This document shows, piece after piece, positions 21,389-33,568 of a stretch of DNA of 64,000 nt. The stretch lies in assembly GCA_031841125.1 (NCBI GenBank), contig CM063113.1, forward strand, positions 44,856,197 through 44,920,196. The letters are read 5' to 3'. The notes under the pieces were generated by a model. The model was not told the DNA's origin. It did no database searches and saw only the letters and a program-made list of their open reading frames with translations. The position numbers and the translations under genes were made by a program. The first letter of the stretch is position 1; every line of letters begins with the position of its first letter. The stretch comes from Acanthococcus lagerstroemiae (lineage: Eukaryota; Arthropoda; Insecta; Hemiptera; Eriococcidae).

Positions 21389-24275
21389 TGCTCAACTTTT
21401 TGAGATGAATTCAAATCCGTCATCAAAATTGAACCAAGCTCATTTTTTGACCCAGTACAGCATCCTCCCTTGTGTACCCCCATTTTTGCTTGTATCTGGA
21501 GAACCAGTGCCAGATTTTTGGACCACGAATTTGAACTCAGCGAGAAAAACTGAGTCAAAATATGTGGGTATCTCAATTCTTTTGATTTTCGAAAATTTTG
21601 AAGAATACTCCCAGGAGCGAAACTACAGGGGGGGTTGAGACACCCCCCCCCAATAATTTGGCAGTCGGCAAATTTTGAAACTGTTCATTTGAATTTTTCA
21701 CTTTTTATGAATGTTTGTTTGTTTATTTTTCTTTTCAATTAATAGTATATTACACACCGAGAGTCAAAAGTGACTGTTTGTAAACTCACTTTTGGCTCTT
21801 GTTGTGGGAGATATTTTTTATACTACTTGAACAGAAGCGGCAATGTTTTTCGCTGATATGGTCTGTATTTTTCTTTTTTCTTTTTAATCTATTTATTTAT
21901 TTAAATTATAGATAGGTGATTTTTGTATGCGTAATTTATTCAGAAATTTAATTTGCTCAGTTAATTACTGCGAAGTAAAGTATCACAGTCTTATCTTCAG
22001 TTTGTTCACGTGCACAAACAGCATACACAGGTAGTGGCCAGCAAAAATGTAACGACGGTTAACAACAAACGGTAACAGCTGTACTACGTCGTGAATATTT
22101 AAATGCATTCTTAAGTCACTATTTCGTAATTCGCTTTGTGGCCGAGTGGTTAGAGATGATCGCTGTATTTCAGTCAAATCTTCCAATGAACGCGGGTTCG
22201 ATTACACGATATGAAATTACTGGCCAGCAATTTTTTCATGAAAAACGCTTTACATTGAGGAACGTTTACTTTACATGCAGGATTAGCACTTGATGCATGA
22301 ATGATAGGCTCTTCCTGTCGTCCATAAAACACCAACGTAAACATTGCCTTTCTGATCAAGTAGTATAAAAAATGTATATTTCTTTTAAAAAATCGGCAAA
22401 TTTTTAAGATTCTCAGTTTCCAAAAAAATACTTGCCGGCCAATTTTTCTTCTCTGCTTCCCCAAACTGAAGGTCAAATAATTTCGTTTCTGAAAATGGAG
22501 TATCCTGGACTCCTGTCAGAGACTAGTCAGTCAAAAGCCGAAGGTTTGAAGCTGAGTATCGAACGTTATCTGAAACGTTGAAACAAAGCTGAAATGTGGA
22601 AGACATTTCGAAAATCTGAAAGTCGATAGCTAATGTTGAATTTTGAATTTCAATGACTATGCGGTTTTTACTAGATTCTCTGTTCGACCTAGGGCCTGAA
22701 ATTTGAGAAAGTTGAACATTTTATTAACATCCAAAAGTTCAAAGCAAACAACTTTTGTTTTCCAATGTCACAAGCTGAATTCGATAGCAAATGTTCTCTG
22801 TTTAATTCACGGGTTTTAGTCCTGGTGAATATCGGAGGAAAATTTAGTCTGGAACAAATCTCCATGTGTGTGTTTTTCTCATAAGAACGAAAGGGAGCTT
22901 GTAGCACGGATTCCCCTAATCCAATCGACCTAAGACTTTATAGTGTTTTTTTTGTTTTTTTTATTGATTGATTTTATTGAAACCAATTTAGGAAACAAAT
23001 CAGAAGAAATTCAGAAAAAGAAAATATCACCAAGAGTGAATACCGACCACCTTAACGTGTAAAGGAAGTTGGGTGTTCCTTTCAAGTATTCCTAACATCC
23101 TTTCAGCTTACCCTCCTAGACTAGAGTATGCTCATGTGCGCAAATGTGAGTGCTTGGGGGATAAGGTTCGAAACTGCATTTGCTGGGCGAATCTATAGGA
23201 AGAGGGTGAAACACCCCCAATAATTTGGCAGTTGGCGAATTTTGAAACTGTTCATTTGAATTTTTCATTTTCTAAGAACATTTGTTTGTTCGTTTGTTGT
23301 TGTGTTTTTTTCAATTAAAAAATATTCTGATTAAAAAATCGGCAAAGTTTCACATTTAAAAGAAAAAAATTCGTCGAATTTTTAGTATTCAAAGAAAATT
23401 TGTCGGCAAATTTTCCTTCTCCACCCCCCTCCCATCATCTGGAAGTCAAGTTTCGTCTCTGATTACTCCATAGTACACATCAGGCATTTTTTTCGGAGAT
23501 CTTCTGGGTCCGAAACAGGGTGAAAATCATTCAACTTTCCGCGATGAATTCAAATCCGTCGTCAAAATTGAACCAAGCTCAATTTTTTACCCAGTACAGC
23601 CTCTCACACTGTACCCTACCTTCAATTTTGATGGTATCAGCGGAACGGCGGGTCAGCACCAGATTTGGACAACGAATGTAAACTCGGCGAGAAAAACTTG
23701 AGCCGGACTAGGAGGTTATCTGAATTTATTTGATTTTCAAAAACTTTGAAAATTTCTCGATACTATACATCAGGCATTTTTTTTCGGCGAGCTCCTGGGC
23801 CGGGACCGAGGGCAGATTGTTCATCTTTTGTTCATTTTTTTGAGATGAATTCAAATCCGTCGTCAAAATTGAACTAATCTCATTTTTTGACCCAGTACAA
23901 CGCCCTCCCTTGTGTACCCCCATTTTTGATGTTATCTGGAGAACGGAGGGCCAGCGCCTGATTTGAACAACGAATTTGAATTCAGCGAGAAAAACTGAGT
24001 CAGAATAGGTAGTTATCCCAATTTTTTTCTTTTTGAAAATTTCTCCAGATGCACATCAGGCATTTTTGTAGGCGAAAATTTTTTCGGAGAGCTTCGGGGC
24101 CAGAACCTGCTGAATATTATTCAACATTACGAGACGAATTCAAATCTGTCGTCAAAATTGATCCACGCTCAATTTTGGAATCAATAAATATAGGCCCCTC
24201 CCCCATAATGTATAACCGCATTATTGGTCCTGTTTCGGCGTCGGAGGGACTTGAACTCAGGTAGAAAAAGTGAGG
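21389..24275 (+). repeat. Four copies of a ~285-bp repeat
   Basis: GATGAATTCAAATCCGTC followed by AAAATTGAACCAAGCTC and TTTGACCCAGTACA occurs at about 21403, 23543, 23845 and, degenerate, 24133. Each copy continues into GCGAGAAAAACTGAGTC. The last three are tandem, each preceded by CATCAGGCATTTTT. A companion block AATAATTTGGCAGT followed by TTTTGAAACTGTTCATTTGA is duplicated at 21650 and 23218. No coding function was recognised. Confidence 0.65.
22138..22210 (+). ncRNA. tRNA-derived sequence (tRNA-Ser-like; SINE head or pseudo-tRNA)
   Basis: TGGCCGAGTGGTTAGAG is an excellent internal promoter A box, and GCGGGTTCGATTACACG, 56 bases downstream, is a near-perfect B box. The A-box text matches tRNA-Ser/Leu genes. 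The anticodon arm and acceptor stem do not pair convincingly, so it is not a functional tRNA. A SINE head or a decayed tRNA gene is likely. No A-rich tail directly follows. Confidence 0.5.
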
Positions 24276-25189
24276 AGGAATAGCCATTGCTGATAGCTGC
24301 TATTAGCAATTTTTTGGAAAAACGGATTAATATCCGATTCCGGATATTATGAGCAAAGTATTTTACACCGGACAATGTTAGTTAACATGTTTTGCCACAT
24401 TTTCCTTAGAACAGCTTTTGCTATTCATATAACAAAAATACTTGGTGTAAATGGTAAATCCACCAAAATCCGTTCGAATTTTGTGAGTTTTGTTATGTAT
24501 ATTCCCCGAAAAGAATTACACCATACCTAAATATTTAAATTTCAATTTTGATTCCAAGTGAATGCCATCTATTTTTTTCTCTCCAAGCGAGGGAGGGAGA
24601 AATTCTGAAGATATATATCGAAAATATCAATATAAAATTCGAATAGCGAAATAATATCGATATTTTTGAATTCACTCGTGAAAAAAGGAACCTTCTAGTG
24701 CAGAAAGAAATTTCACTGGTCCACTATTATCACGCAGTAAAGCTGCTTTTTGCAGATCGTTACCAATCGAAATATACTTATTGGAATTTAAACTCAAAAG
24801 TAGCTGACATCTGGTGGCGGAATATGTAACTAACAAAACCGGGATCTTGGTTCTTATTTACTATGCTGTTTAATGAGGCAAAGTAATTTTTTGAAAAATT
24901 GTAGTTAATTCAGGAGTGGTTGTCGAGAATTATAATTTGGTGTGTAAGTATATGAAAGTCTTCAGAATGATGAAAAAAATAAATCCAAGCGGAAAATTAC
25001 TTGGGTGATGTGTTACTAGCATCTGAATGTGCACAGTAGGGTTTCAATGGCATTTCTTTCTACGTGATTCCGGTTTCATCTTATCAGTCTGAGCACAAGA
25101 GCGCTCTCTATATTTAGGTTTAAATTCCAATATTGGAGAGAACACGAATTTGTGGAATTAGCTGAAACTGACGCAGTTATGCAAAAACC
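24276..25189. other. Intergenic, nothing assigned
   Basis: No gene, structured repeat or element end was recognised. Confidence 0.35.
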
Positions 25190-25480
25190 GCCCAAGCGAC
25201 ATTTGTTGACAAAATTAGTTGTAAGTATCGTTGGGAAGAGTGTAAAAAGTAGAATTTTTTTTAATTGGGCCTCCGATACAAAAATGTGTACTCATGTTGA
25301 AAGAAGCTTATCAGTAAACACTATGTCCGTAAACTGGCATTATTTATTGGCTTTTAATGTTACGTTTTCTCAAAAAACAGATTTTGTCGCTCAAGCCCTT
25401 TTTGCTGAACAGCGTCCAACTTCACTTTTCAAGTCTTCGGCCATAGTGTACAGTATAATATGGACTGGTCAAGTCACGTT
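25190..25480 (+). mobile_element. MITE M1, diverged copy
   Basis: Shares GTATCGTTGGGAAGAGTGTA, CAAAAATGTGTACTCATG and CTTATCAGTAAACAC with the copies at 27602, 32333 (reverse) and 41600 (reverse). Its terminal repeats are degraded. The 118-codon open stretch at 25152-25508 lies across this repeat and is not treated as a gene. Confidence 0.5.
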
Positions 25481-25589
25481 ATTTGTGTTTGAAAACATAG
25501 GCGTGTAAGTAAACACAACAACACAACATATATCTCAGCGGAATATTTATATACGTGCGCTCACGTTGAATGTAGTGTGTGCATCAGTG

Positions 25590-25735
25590 TTGTTAGACAT
25601 ACATAAATAAAATGACAAATTGTTAGAAATTTTGTCATACTGACAAAATGGAAATGACACAACAAAAAATTAATCGAAGGACAAAACAAAATAACAAAAA
25701 AATTTGGTTACGGCATTTTGTCATTAACGCGGTTT

Positions 25736-25766
<31 letters not shown>

Positions 25767-26690
25767 CATTAAATAATAAACAGAAATAAGCATCACAAGT
25801 TCTTCTTTGTTGTTCTCATATTAGAGTAAATGGTAAATATTAAATACTCGAAAAGACTGGTGTGGTGGAACGTATGGCGATGCACGCATGCCAAAGTGGC
25901 CCCTGAGACTACCCTTTCAAGTATCGCATCAGTGGCCGGAGGGTCGAAAAGACTATGTTTCAGATTAATTGAACAGAGTTCTGAGTAGTAAGACAAGATG
26001 AATTGAGCAGCTGGAATTTTGTAAGGTTTCACACAAGTCTGTCAAGTGTAAATTGACCTAGAGAATGTTAAGGATGAGTCAACTTATGGAGGAACCTTTT
26101 CCTTCCATCACTGCATTCTCCTGTTATTGTTATGTAGTATGTAAGTTGCCTTCTTGCTGTCTGCTTACTTCTTTCATTCTTGTCTTTTGCTTTCATTCTT
26201 ACGTTCAAAGGAAAACTCAGTAGGTAAGTTGCTATAGTTATTTGTTAAAGTTTGTGTATTCTTTATCCTTTCATGTCCCTAATGAGGTAATAATTTGAAG
26301 AACTTCCCATAAAAACAACCTAAGTCAGTTTTCAAATTTCAACTTCGCCGCCAGACAGCAATGTAACTGCGGCTGTTCTGCTGGATGTTTTCATTGGAAG
26401 CTCAAATTCTTTTAATTTTCAAAATGCAGAGTTATTGATTACTATGCAACCTTTGGTGGAATTGCATTGTATGTAAAAATACCTGTAAATTAACAGGTGC
26501 CTATTGGCATTTTGACAAAATGACAAAATAGTTTTGTCATAATACAACAAAAACCATGATAACACAAAATGGCAGAACACCAAACACGACAAAACTCATG
26601 ACATAAATAAAAATTTAAAATTAAAAAAAAAAAAATGAAATGCTAGTCTGACAAAATGACAAAAGAATCGTTTTGTCCAGCATCATACGC
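25590..26690. repeat. ACAAAATGAC-rich flanks, poly-T tract, short GARMPKW-type repeat
   Basis: Two AT-rich segments (about 25600-25735 and 26500-26690) repeat TGACAAAATGACAAAA-like motifs and may be ends of one decayed element. A T run spans about 25740-25766. Block 25868-25925 (TATGGCGATGCACGCATGCC) belongs to a small repeat also at 13836 and 63091. Confidence 0.45.
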
Positions 26691-27221
26691 ACATTTTCTA
26701 GTAGAATATGTCGTATTGCTGCATTCGCCCCCGCGCCGATGTTTCTAACCACTTCTAAGTTTTAATACACAGTGCTTATGAAGCTTCACCCGTCCATATT
26801 TATTGGGATATAAATTAGGAGTTGCAAATGTTGGCACGATTGCGTCTTATCAGTGCTGTGAATGGGTGATCGTGGAGATTTATTCGTAAGCGTGTAGCAA
26901 ACTTCAACTATCATTAAGTCGATTAGAAATTCACTTTCAAAGAAAGTTTGCCCTAAAACTTAACTGCAGCATCACTAAGAAATTGAATTATAATCAGTTC
27001 CACTGGTACAGTAATTTCTACTCGTTTGTTCCCCTCCTGAAGATAGCGAAACGCAGGGTTGGGCATCGAGTCTCCAAAACTGACTCGAGTCCCAGTCACG
27101 AGTCATTTATTTTGTTTACACTCGAAATCCGAGTCATGAGTCCCCGATTTTAAAAGGACTCGAGTCCCGAGTCCCAAAGGAATCCTTCACTGATTTTACC
27201 TTTACTTTTCAATAGTGCGAG
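26691..27221. other. Unassigned, with GACTCGAGTCC-type short repeats
   Basis: From about 27080 to 27180, GACTCGAGTCCC and GAGTCATGAGTC variants repeat. These are short palindromic motifs, possibly a decayed element. The rest is unremarkable. Confidence 0.4.
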
Positions 27222-27295
27222 TGACGGTGCATTTACACTGAGGCTGGCAGCATTGCTGTAGCAATGCTAACAGCCTCAGTGTAAATGCACCATCA
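27222..27295. repeat. Tight 36-bp-arm hairpin
   Basis: Arms 27222-27257 and 27260-27295 (GGTGCATTTACACTGAGGCT on the left) are reverse complements with three differences, and the loop is 2 bases. It is either a snap-back mini-element or a small hairpin locus. Confidence 0.75.
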
Positions 27296-27749
27296 GACAT
27301 AATTGGGATGTGGAACGGAATGTAGGAGCGCTAATGTGCACTTTCTAAAGAAAGGTTGAGTGATCACAGATGGAATTGCCGTAAACATAAATGGGAAATA
27401 GGGGTTTTTTCAAAAAATCATTATAAAATCAAGAAATGACAAATATGCTTCAAATTTGAACTGTAGGGAGCTACATATTCGAACTTGCGATTAAAAATTT
27501 AATATGTCAGCAATGTCAGGTAGCAAAATTATTAGAAGTGTGGTGAAGTAAAAAATGAGAGATATGTTATCAGTTTGTTGCCGGCCCGACCTGCGCAACC
27601 TAAGGGAACCAACTAACATTTGAGGAGTTATTAGTATCGTTGGAAAGAGCGTAAAACGCAGAATTTTTCAAAATTGGGCCCCCGATTCAAAAATGTGTAC
27701 TCACGCTGAAAAAAGCTCATCAGTAAACGCAATGCCATATAGTTTCTAC

Positions 27750-29140
27750 CAGGGCTGTGAACCGGAATAATTAACTTAACGGATTAACGGAAAGATAACG
27801 TTACCAGAACATAATTAACGGAACGGAACGTAACGAAAAGAATCAGTCACGGAATACCGGAAACATTTTTACCCGGTAAATGGGTAAATCTTGGGGTGCG
27901 TTCAGATTAAACAAGACGACGCACACTGGGTGAAGGGTGAAGACCCGACTTTTGTGTGATAATTTGACCGCCTTCAGGGCTGCCGTTCTGGCAACACGGC
28001 ATAGTGTGAAACGGGCCTTAGACTCAGTATCAGTCTATCAGTAGATAACAATAGAAGTTCTCAGTTTAACCCTAATGTATAGTGAACTAAAGCCCCTTTT
28101 GAATTTCGATTTGTAGATTGCTAAGATATACATGGGTTAAGAATCACTAGTTTTGAGTTGTGTTATCTTGTAAAATTTACGTGTTTAAGTTCCATCTTTT
28201 GATTTTTTTTCACCATTCCTTCATTTGTTTTATTTTGCTCTAATCTCTAATCTGAATTGTGATTGTGAACGTGATTATGTAGGGTACAGTGTATATAAGA
28301 CCTATTTCACTACTTATATAATTTACATAATCTGATCAACACCTGTGGCAGTAGCGTACATGTTCCACGTCCTCTCATCTATCATGACTAAAAAATGAAC
28401 AACTTTACTTTTTCGCCCCCCCCCCAACGCATATGTTTACCAAATCGGCGCCTCTATACAAATAAAAAATTAGGAAGCTCCACAATATTTAACTATTAGT
28501 TCCTTGTTCTTCAGTGAAATATAAACGTATAGAACGAAGCAACAAAGTGGGCGTAATGTGAAATTCTTATTGGTTGATTATCTTAAATTAACATTGGTAA
28601 CGGATACCTTAACGTAACGTTACCGAAACAATACCATAACCAGTTGTAACGTTATTTACCAGAACCGTTTACCGGGATGAAGCGGTCAGGGATGATAAGC
28701 TAATCAATAAAGCTTAAACTTATGGCTGGCTTAAACTTATGGCTTATTTCTATTTCCAGCAATTGGTATGAGCGCTATATTCAGGGTAAGTTTTTCTGTT
28801 ATCAATTTTGGAAGAAATGGTGATGAATGCCCATTAACATTGTGTGTGGGATATTAGTTTGAAAATCATAAAATAAAAAATGTTAAGATAAAATTTATAT
28901 ATTTAAAATTTTCAGATTTGAGAAACAAACAAAAAAAATCATAAGTCAGCCGAAAAAATATGGCTTATGCTTATGGCTTATAGCTTACAGAACATTTGGC
29001 TTAAACTTATAGCTGACTTAATTGCCCAAAAACCTTCAGCTTATGGCTTAAATCTTATAGCTTATGGCTGACTTATCATCCCTGGAAGCGGTAATAATAC
29101 CATGTTAACTTAACTAATCCGTTCCGTTATCACAGCCCTG
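27750..29140. mobile_element. Non-autonomous hAT-type element with perfect 8-bp TSD
   Basis: Starts CAGGGCTGTGA and ends TCACAGCCCTG, 11-bp inverted repeats. It is flanked by the identical 8-mer GTTTCTAC at 27742-27749 and 29141-29148. An 8-bp target duplication with CAGGG-type ends is the hAT superfamily signature. The interior (AACGTAACG-rich, GTTACCGAAACA) has no transposase. It inserted into M1 and was later invaded by the element at 28687. Confidence 0.85.
28687..29084. mobile_element. Nested hAT-type MITE with perfect 8-bp TSD
   Basis: Starts CAGGGATGATAAG and ends CTTATCATCCCTG, perfect 13-bp inverted repeats. It is flanked by GAAGCGGT at 28679-28686 and 29085-29092. The 398-bp interior repeats TTAAACTTATGGCTTA-like motifs. 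It sits inside the hAT-type element at 27750. Confidence 0.85.
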
Positions 29141-29209
29141 GTTTCTACATTGCTCTTGAACTTTGAATCATGTGTTCTCAAAAAGCGGATTTTGCTAGTT
29201 GGTTCCCTT

Positions 29210-29594
29210 TTGTTGAACAGCTTCCAAATCAGCTTAAAAAACTCAATCAAATAAAAAGTTTATGCTAAGTTTTAAGCCGAAAACGATTGACTTTTGAATC
29301 CCTGGTCAAAGTCGTCAAAGTTTCAAGTTTTCAAGTAATCATGAGTCGGAGCTGCAGCTGCACTGCTTTATGACTGCATTATCGCAGCATGATTTTGCAA
29401 AAAAAATCGATGTCTTGGTAATCGATAATCGTTTAAAGGCTCATTATCGATTATAATCGATTATTTTGACAGATTTAGCGAAAACATTCTTATCATATTT
29501 TTGCTATCTGTCTTCCGTTCATTCATCCTGTATGTCTATACACTACGAGTATTAATTTATGCTGATTAAATTATAATTTAACGCCGAACATATA
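29210..29594. other. Unassigned, with ATCGAT-type palindromes
   Basis: ATCGATAATCG and ATCGATTATAATCGATTA cluster at about 29416-29465. No gene was recognised. Confidence 0.4.
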
Positions 29595-31620
29595 ATGAAC
29601 TGTGTAAGTATTCTTCAAGTCTAGCTGCTGATTACTAATTTTACACTGACAGATGACTAACTAGTCTACCGTGCTTGAAGTGCGGTTAATCTCGCCTACT
29701 TATTGCCGAAATGCTGATCTTAACGTCTGTGATAACAAACTAATTGTTACAGAAATACGTGGTTTGTGCTGCCGTATATTAATTTTCGACCGTCCTTTCC
29801 AGGTATATAAGAAAGAACCATGTGGAGTACGTCAAATCGAAGAAACAGTTAATTAGTATTTGATTTGTCAGCAGCCTTTATACATACCTTCAGTCATTTT
29901 TCAAACCAATCATTTGTACCGCAGAAAGGCCAAGTTTGTGATGAAGAATTCTTCTCACGCTCAACTCGCTTCAGACATCCGAAAAAGAAGCATGTCGATT
30001 ATATCTCATCACAGTCCAGGGTACAATCCTCTGAAGAACAAAAACATATTGTGAGTACTTTATTTCTAGTAAGTTTACTTCCAATTTAGTGATCTGGGCT
30101 CCTTGTAACAACACTATCATTGTAGAAAGACATATACTGGGCTCAAACCTTCCGTACCAATTCGTCACATTCTAAACATAATATGAAGGCTGAACGTGCG
30201 GAGCATGTCGAAGCTAAGAAACAGCTCATGAATGAGCGGAAGAATTTTGTAAACAGTGTACCCCAGTACAAAATTCTAGTGATGATTAATGTTTTCAACG
30301 ATCGAAACACCAGTTGGTCATTATCCTGATGTTGGTGCGTGAATGTTGTCAGATTTTAGTGAATTAATCTGGACTTCCATTTCTTGCAGTGCCAGAACTA
30401 TTACAGTGCATTCCTTCACAAGTGAATACCTCGTATACTGGCATTCCGACTAATCGAATGTCCATGATCAATGAAGTTGTTACATAGGTCATACGTCATA
30501 CCTGTTGATAACAATGACACACAAAATTCTTGTAGTATCCCTCTGTAAATGAATCCAATAATTCTGCTTCTCTCCCAGCATCTGAGCCTTGCCCTCTCAG
30601 AAATGAACTGAATGCTTTGAAAGCCAGTTGGCCTGTAAGTTAATGTGCAACAGCGCGCCCTGTAAAAATATTCAAAATCTGATGAGCATACTTTATGTAC
30701 ATGAATGAAGTAGTAGTTTTTACATGATTCATATATCATTGTATTCTTTTCAATTTATCAACAGATTCAAAGTCTCCTAAGCATGAAACGCCGCAAACAC
30801 CGACCAGACCAGTCGACATCGAAATCCAGTACATTTGAAACTATTTTCCACTCCCGATGTAAACACTCCAAGACGTGCTAGAACATTTCTGCACTTGTCA
30901 TGGAAACTGCTGGATGAAAAATACAAGAAAATTCATGTCCTAACGGAGACTGAAACAAAAAATCACGACACTCAGTGAGCTTACAGAACATCTGAGAAAT
31001 AGGAATGGAATCTCTCGCTGAAAATATATCAGTATGTATATCTTGAAGCCCGAATTTAAATTTGTATGCTGCAGTTAACGATATAAATTCCCAATCGTCG
31101 AACATTTATCAAAACTTTCAATATAATTCAGTTACAGGAACAGATTCAATGACGAGCGGAACCGTTCACTCATTAACGACATTAATGTTGATGAAATAAC
31201 CCAGTGGCGGGCAGTGGAGATTGAAGGATACATCTGCAATTTGCAAACTTCAGCCTACTCACTAATCATTAAATTAGCTCAAAAGGTTGGTTTCATCACC
31301 GGCTTCAAAAATATAGTATCACTTTGAGAGCACAGACTGCTGTTTGTTGACGTGAACGCTGTTACAGGACCACCTAGATACCTGGGTCAGTGTAGCACGG
31401 CAAAGAAGAAAATGTGACAATAATCCCACTGCTGAACAGTTCGTCCTAACACTCAAGAAACTACTGATCTATCGTGAGATCCGTTCGTCAGATTCTAGTG
31501 ACTGCTCTGATGATATTCCGGTATTGCATGAACAAAGAACCACGCAGAAATTTATAGGAAAAACATCACGGATGTAAAATTGGAAACTAAACTCAACGAC
31601 AATAATGAAAAGAAAAAGAA
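29595..31620 (+). pseudogene. Degenerate P-element/THAP9-like transposase, exon remnants
   Basis: Several blocks look like exons bounded by splice signals. One at about 29924-30051 (acceptor TACCGCAG, donor GTGAGTAC) contains DEEFFSRSTRFRHPKKKH. One at about 30128 on contains MKAERAEHVEAKKQLM. Another near 30855-30975 contains TPRRARTFLHLSWKLL and DEKYKKIHVL. The 3' exon, after an acceptor at about 31367, contains QDHLDTWVSVARQRR, NNPTAEQFVLTLKKLL and SSDSSDCSDD before a stop. The QDHL...R...NPTAxQF...LL pattern is the C-terminal signature of P-element transposases and THAP9-like proteins. Stops, frame changes and missing splice sites between blocks argue for a dead copy. No intact THAP zinc finger is seen upstream. 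A host gene with small exons cannot be fully excluded. Confidence 0.5.
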
Positions 31621-32332
31621 GAGAATATTTCGAAGATTTTATAAATAACTAATATACCTAGTATGGGTATTAATATACTGTAGAATCTACGTGTAGACGT
31701 AGTCTAAGGAATAGAAGAAAATTTGGATTTACCTTCGCCAAACCGAAAAACAATATCGATTATAAAGAACAAACAAGCATTTCACAGTTACCTATTCCAT
31801 TTCATGTTCTTTCAACTTCAGTTCTGAATGCTCGCCTTCAACGAACAAAACTGCTACTTATTTACAACTAGAATCGAACCGGGAGTGTATTTGATAGAGG
31901 GCAGAGGGGGAGGTCCATCCCAGGAAGAAATGAGAGCAGCCCGATGAGTGAGAAGGCTAGACCACGGGGCACATTTACACCAGTGAGATGTTGGGGGGAA
32001 ATGTGTAAGAAAAACGTGATGTTCGGCTTTCATTTTATTCTGCTCGCCCAGGGAAGAACTGAGAAGCACTTTCTGACGAATAGGAATCCTCGTTAAATTT
32101 TACAACGGAGTCGGATATTTTCAAACAATTCATCTCTCGGATCAATTCTTTAGAATAAGCTCTATATGAGTTGTTGAAATGAAATTATAAAAAAGAGTGA
32201 TTTTCAGGCATTTCTTCTGTATGCTCTCTTGAAAAGGAGTTTAAAAGTAATTAGTAATTCTGACCTTGGAATCTAAAACATTGATAAATTCAAAGTCAGA
32301 TATTTTCAAAGTTCGTCTTCTAAATCCTTTTA
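31621..32332. other. Intergenic, nothing assigned
   Basis: No gene or repeat relation was recognised. Confidence 0.35.
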
Positions 32333-32572
32333 AAAGTATAAGAGCCATGACGTAGAAAGTAGAAACTATTATGATATAGCGTTTACAGGTACCTAAGCTT
32401 TTTTCAACATAAGTACACATTTTTGAATCGGGGGCCCAGTTTTACAAAACTCTACTTTTTACGCTCTTTCCAACGATACTAATAACTCATTTTGTGTACA
32501 AATGTTATTGGTTAGTTATTCCTTTTACGCTTAACAGCGTTCAAATGTTAGCACTGCCAAGAATAAACTTCA
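32333..32572 (-). mobile_element. MITE M1 partial copy, near-identical to 41661-41900
   Basis: This 240-bp stretch matches 41661-41900 base for base except two substitutions by eye (CAACATAAG versus CAACGTAAG, and CGCTTAACA versus CGCTCAACA). It lacks one M1 end but extends past the other (GCACTGCCAAGAATAAACTT). It directly abuts the Ty3/gypsy integrase fragment. Confidence 0.75.
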
Positions 32573-33568
32573 GAATATTGATCAGTGATCAACAAAAAAG
32601 TTTTTCCATCGATGTGACCAAAATCGGCGTGTATACGATCATTCGGATGGTCAGGGTATTGCCATTTATGTAACTTAATTAACGACGGATTTTTACGTGC
32701 TTTTAAACAACTTGCACATTCAGTACTTAATTTTTCGATTTGGTGGTCCATTTCTGGCCACCACCAATAGGAGCGAGCTAGACTTTTCATCTTTTGTACA
32801 CCCAAGTGTGATTGGTGCAGTTCAGATAAACAAGCTTTTTGCAATTAATTAGGTATTACCTACTTATGTAAATAAAATAAACAGTCTTTTCCAATAGTTA
32901 AGTCCCAACATTAAAAAAAAAAAAACTTCAAGATTGTCAGGCACGTGTCTTAAACGGGCATAAGGCCATTCAGTCTGTACATACTCCATTACTTTACTTA
33001 ATATTGTATCTTTTTTGGTTTCTTTACTTACAATCTTTGGATTAATTTTACTAAAAACTTCAGTAACAAAATTTATGTTAATAAAATCCACGGACTCCTT
33101 TTTTTCAATTTCCGTTACGTTATTCTCTTTTAAGCGAGATAAACAGTCTGCAATTAAATTTTTTTTCGAATTAATATACTTACTTTATTTCATAATCATA
33201 ACCAGCAAGAATCACTGCATATCGCTGAAGGCGATTTATTACTATTGTAGATAAATTTTTCTTTTCACCAAAAATGAAAGTCAAGGGTTTATGGTCCGTT
33301 TCCAAAATAAAACGTGTATACCATATAAATATTTATGAAATTTGCTAAGTACAAAAACGATTGCTAGCGCTTCCTTATCGATTTGTGAATATTTACGTTC
33401 TGTACTAGTAAGAGTACGAGACACGTAAGCAATAGGTTCGATAACATGCATCAGAACACCTCCTATCCCAAAAGGGCTGGCATCAGTGGCGGATTTAGGA
33501 GTTTTCCGCCCCTGGGCAAGTGAATGTCTGCCGCCCCTGGATTTTTAATATTTTTCAAGCGTTGAATG

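Larger units (their letters stand above)
27602..29209 (+). mobile_element. MITE M1 copy split by a hAT-type element
   Basis: The ends AAGGGAACCAAC (27602-27613) and GTTGGTTCCCTT (29198-29209) are perfect 12-bp inverted repeats. M1 sequence (TTAGTATCGTTGGAAAGAGC, CCCCCGATTCAAAAATGTG) runs to 27749 and resumes after 29140 (TTTGAATCATGTGTTCTCAA). Without the insertion the element would be about 210 bp. Confidence 0.7.

Noticed and set aside
21389..24275. CRISPR-like or satellite array reading of the ~285-bp repeat
   Set aside because: This is a eukaryotic window. Units are long, diverged and separated by 2 kb between copies one and two, so it is an ordinary dispersed and tandem repeat.
25152..25508. 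118-codon plus-strand frame
   Set aside because: It overlaps a diverged M1 MITE copy and is not open in the other copies.
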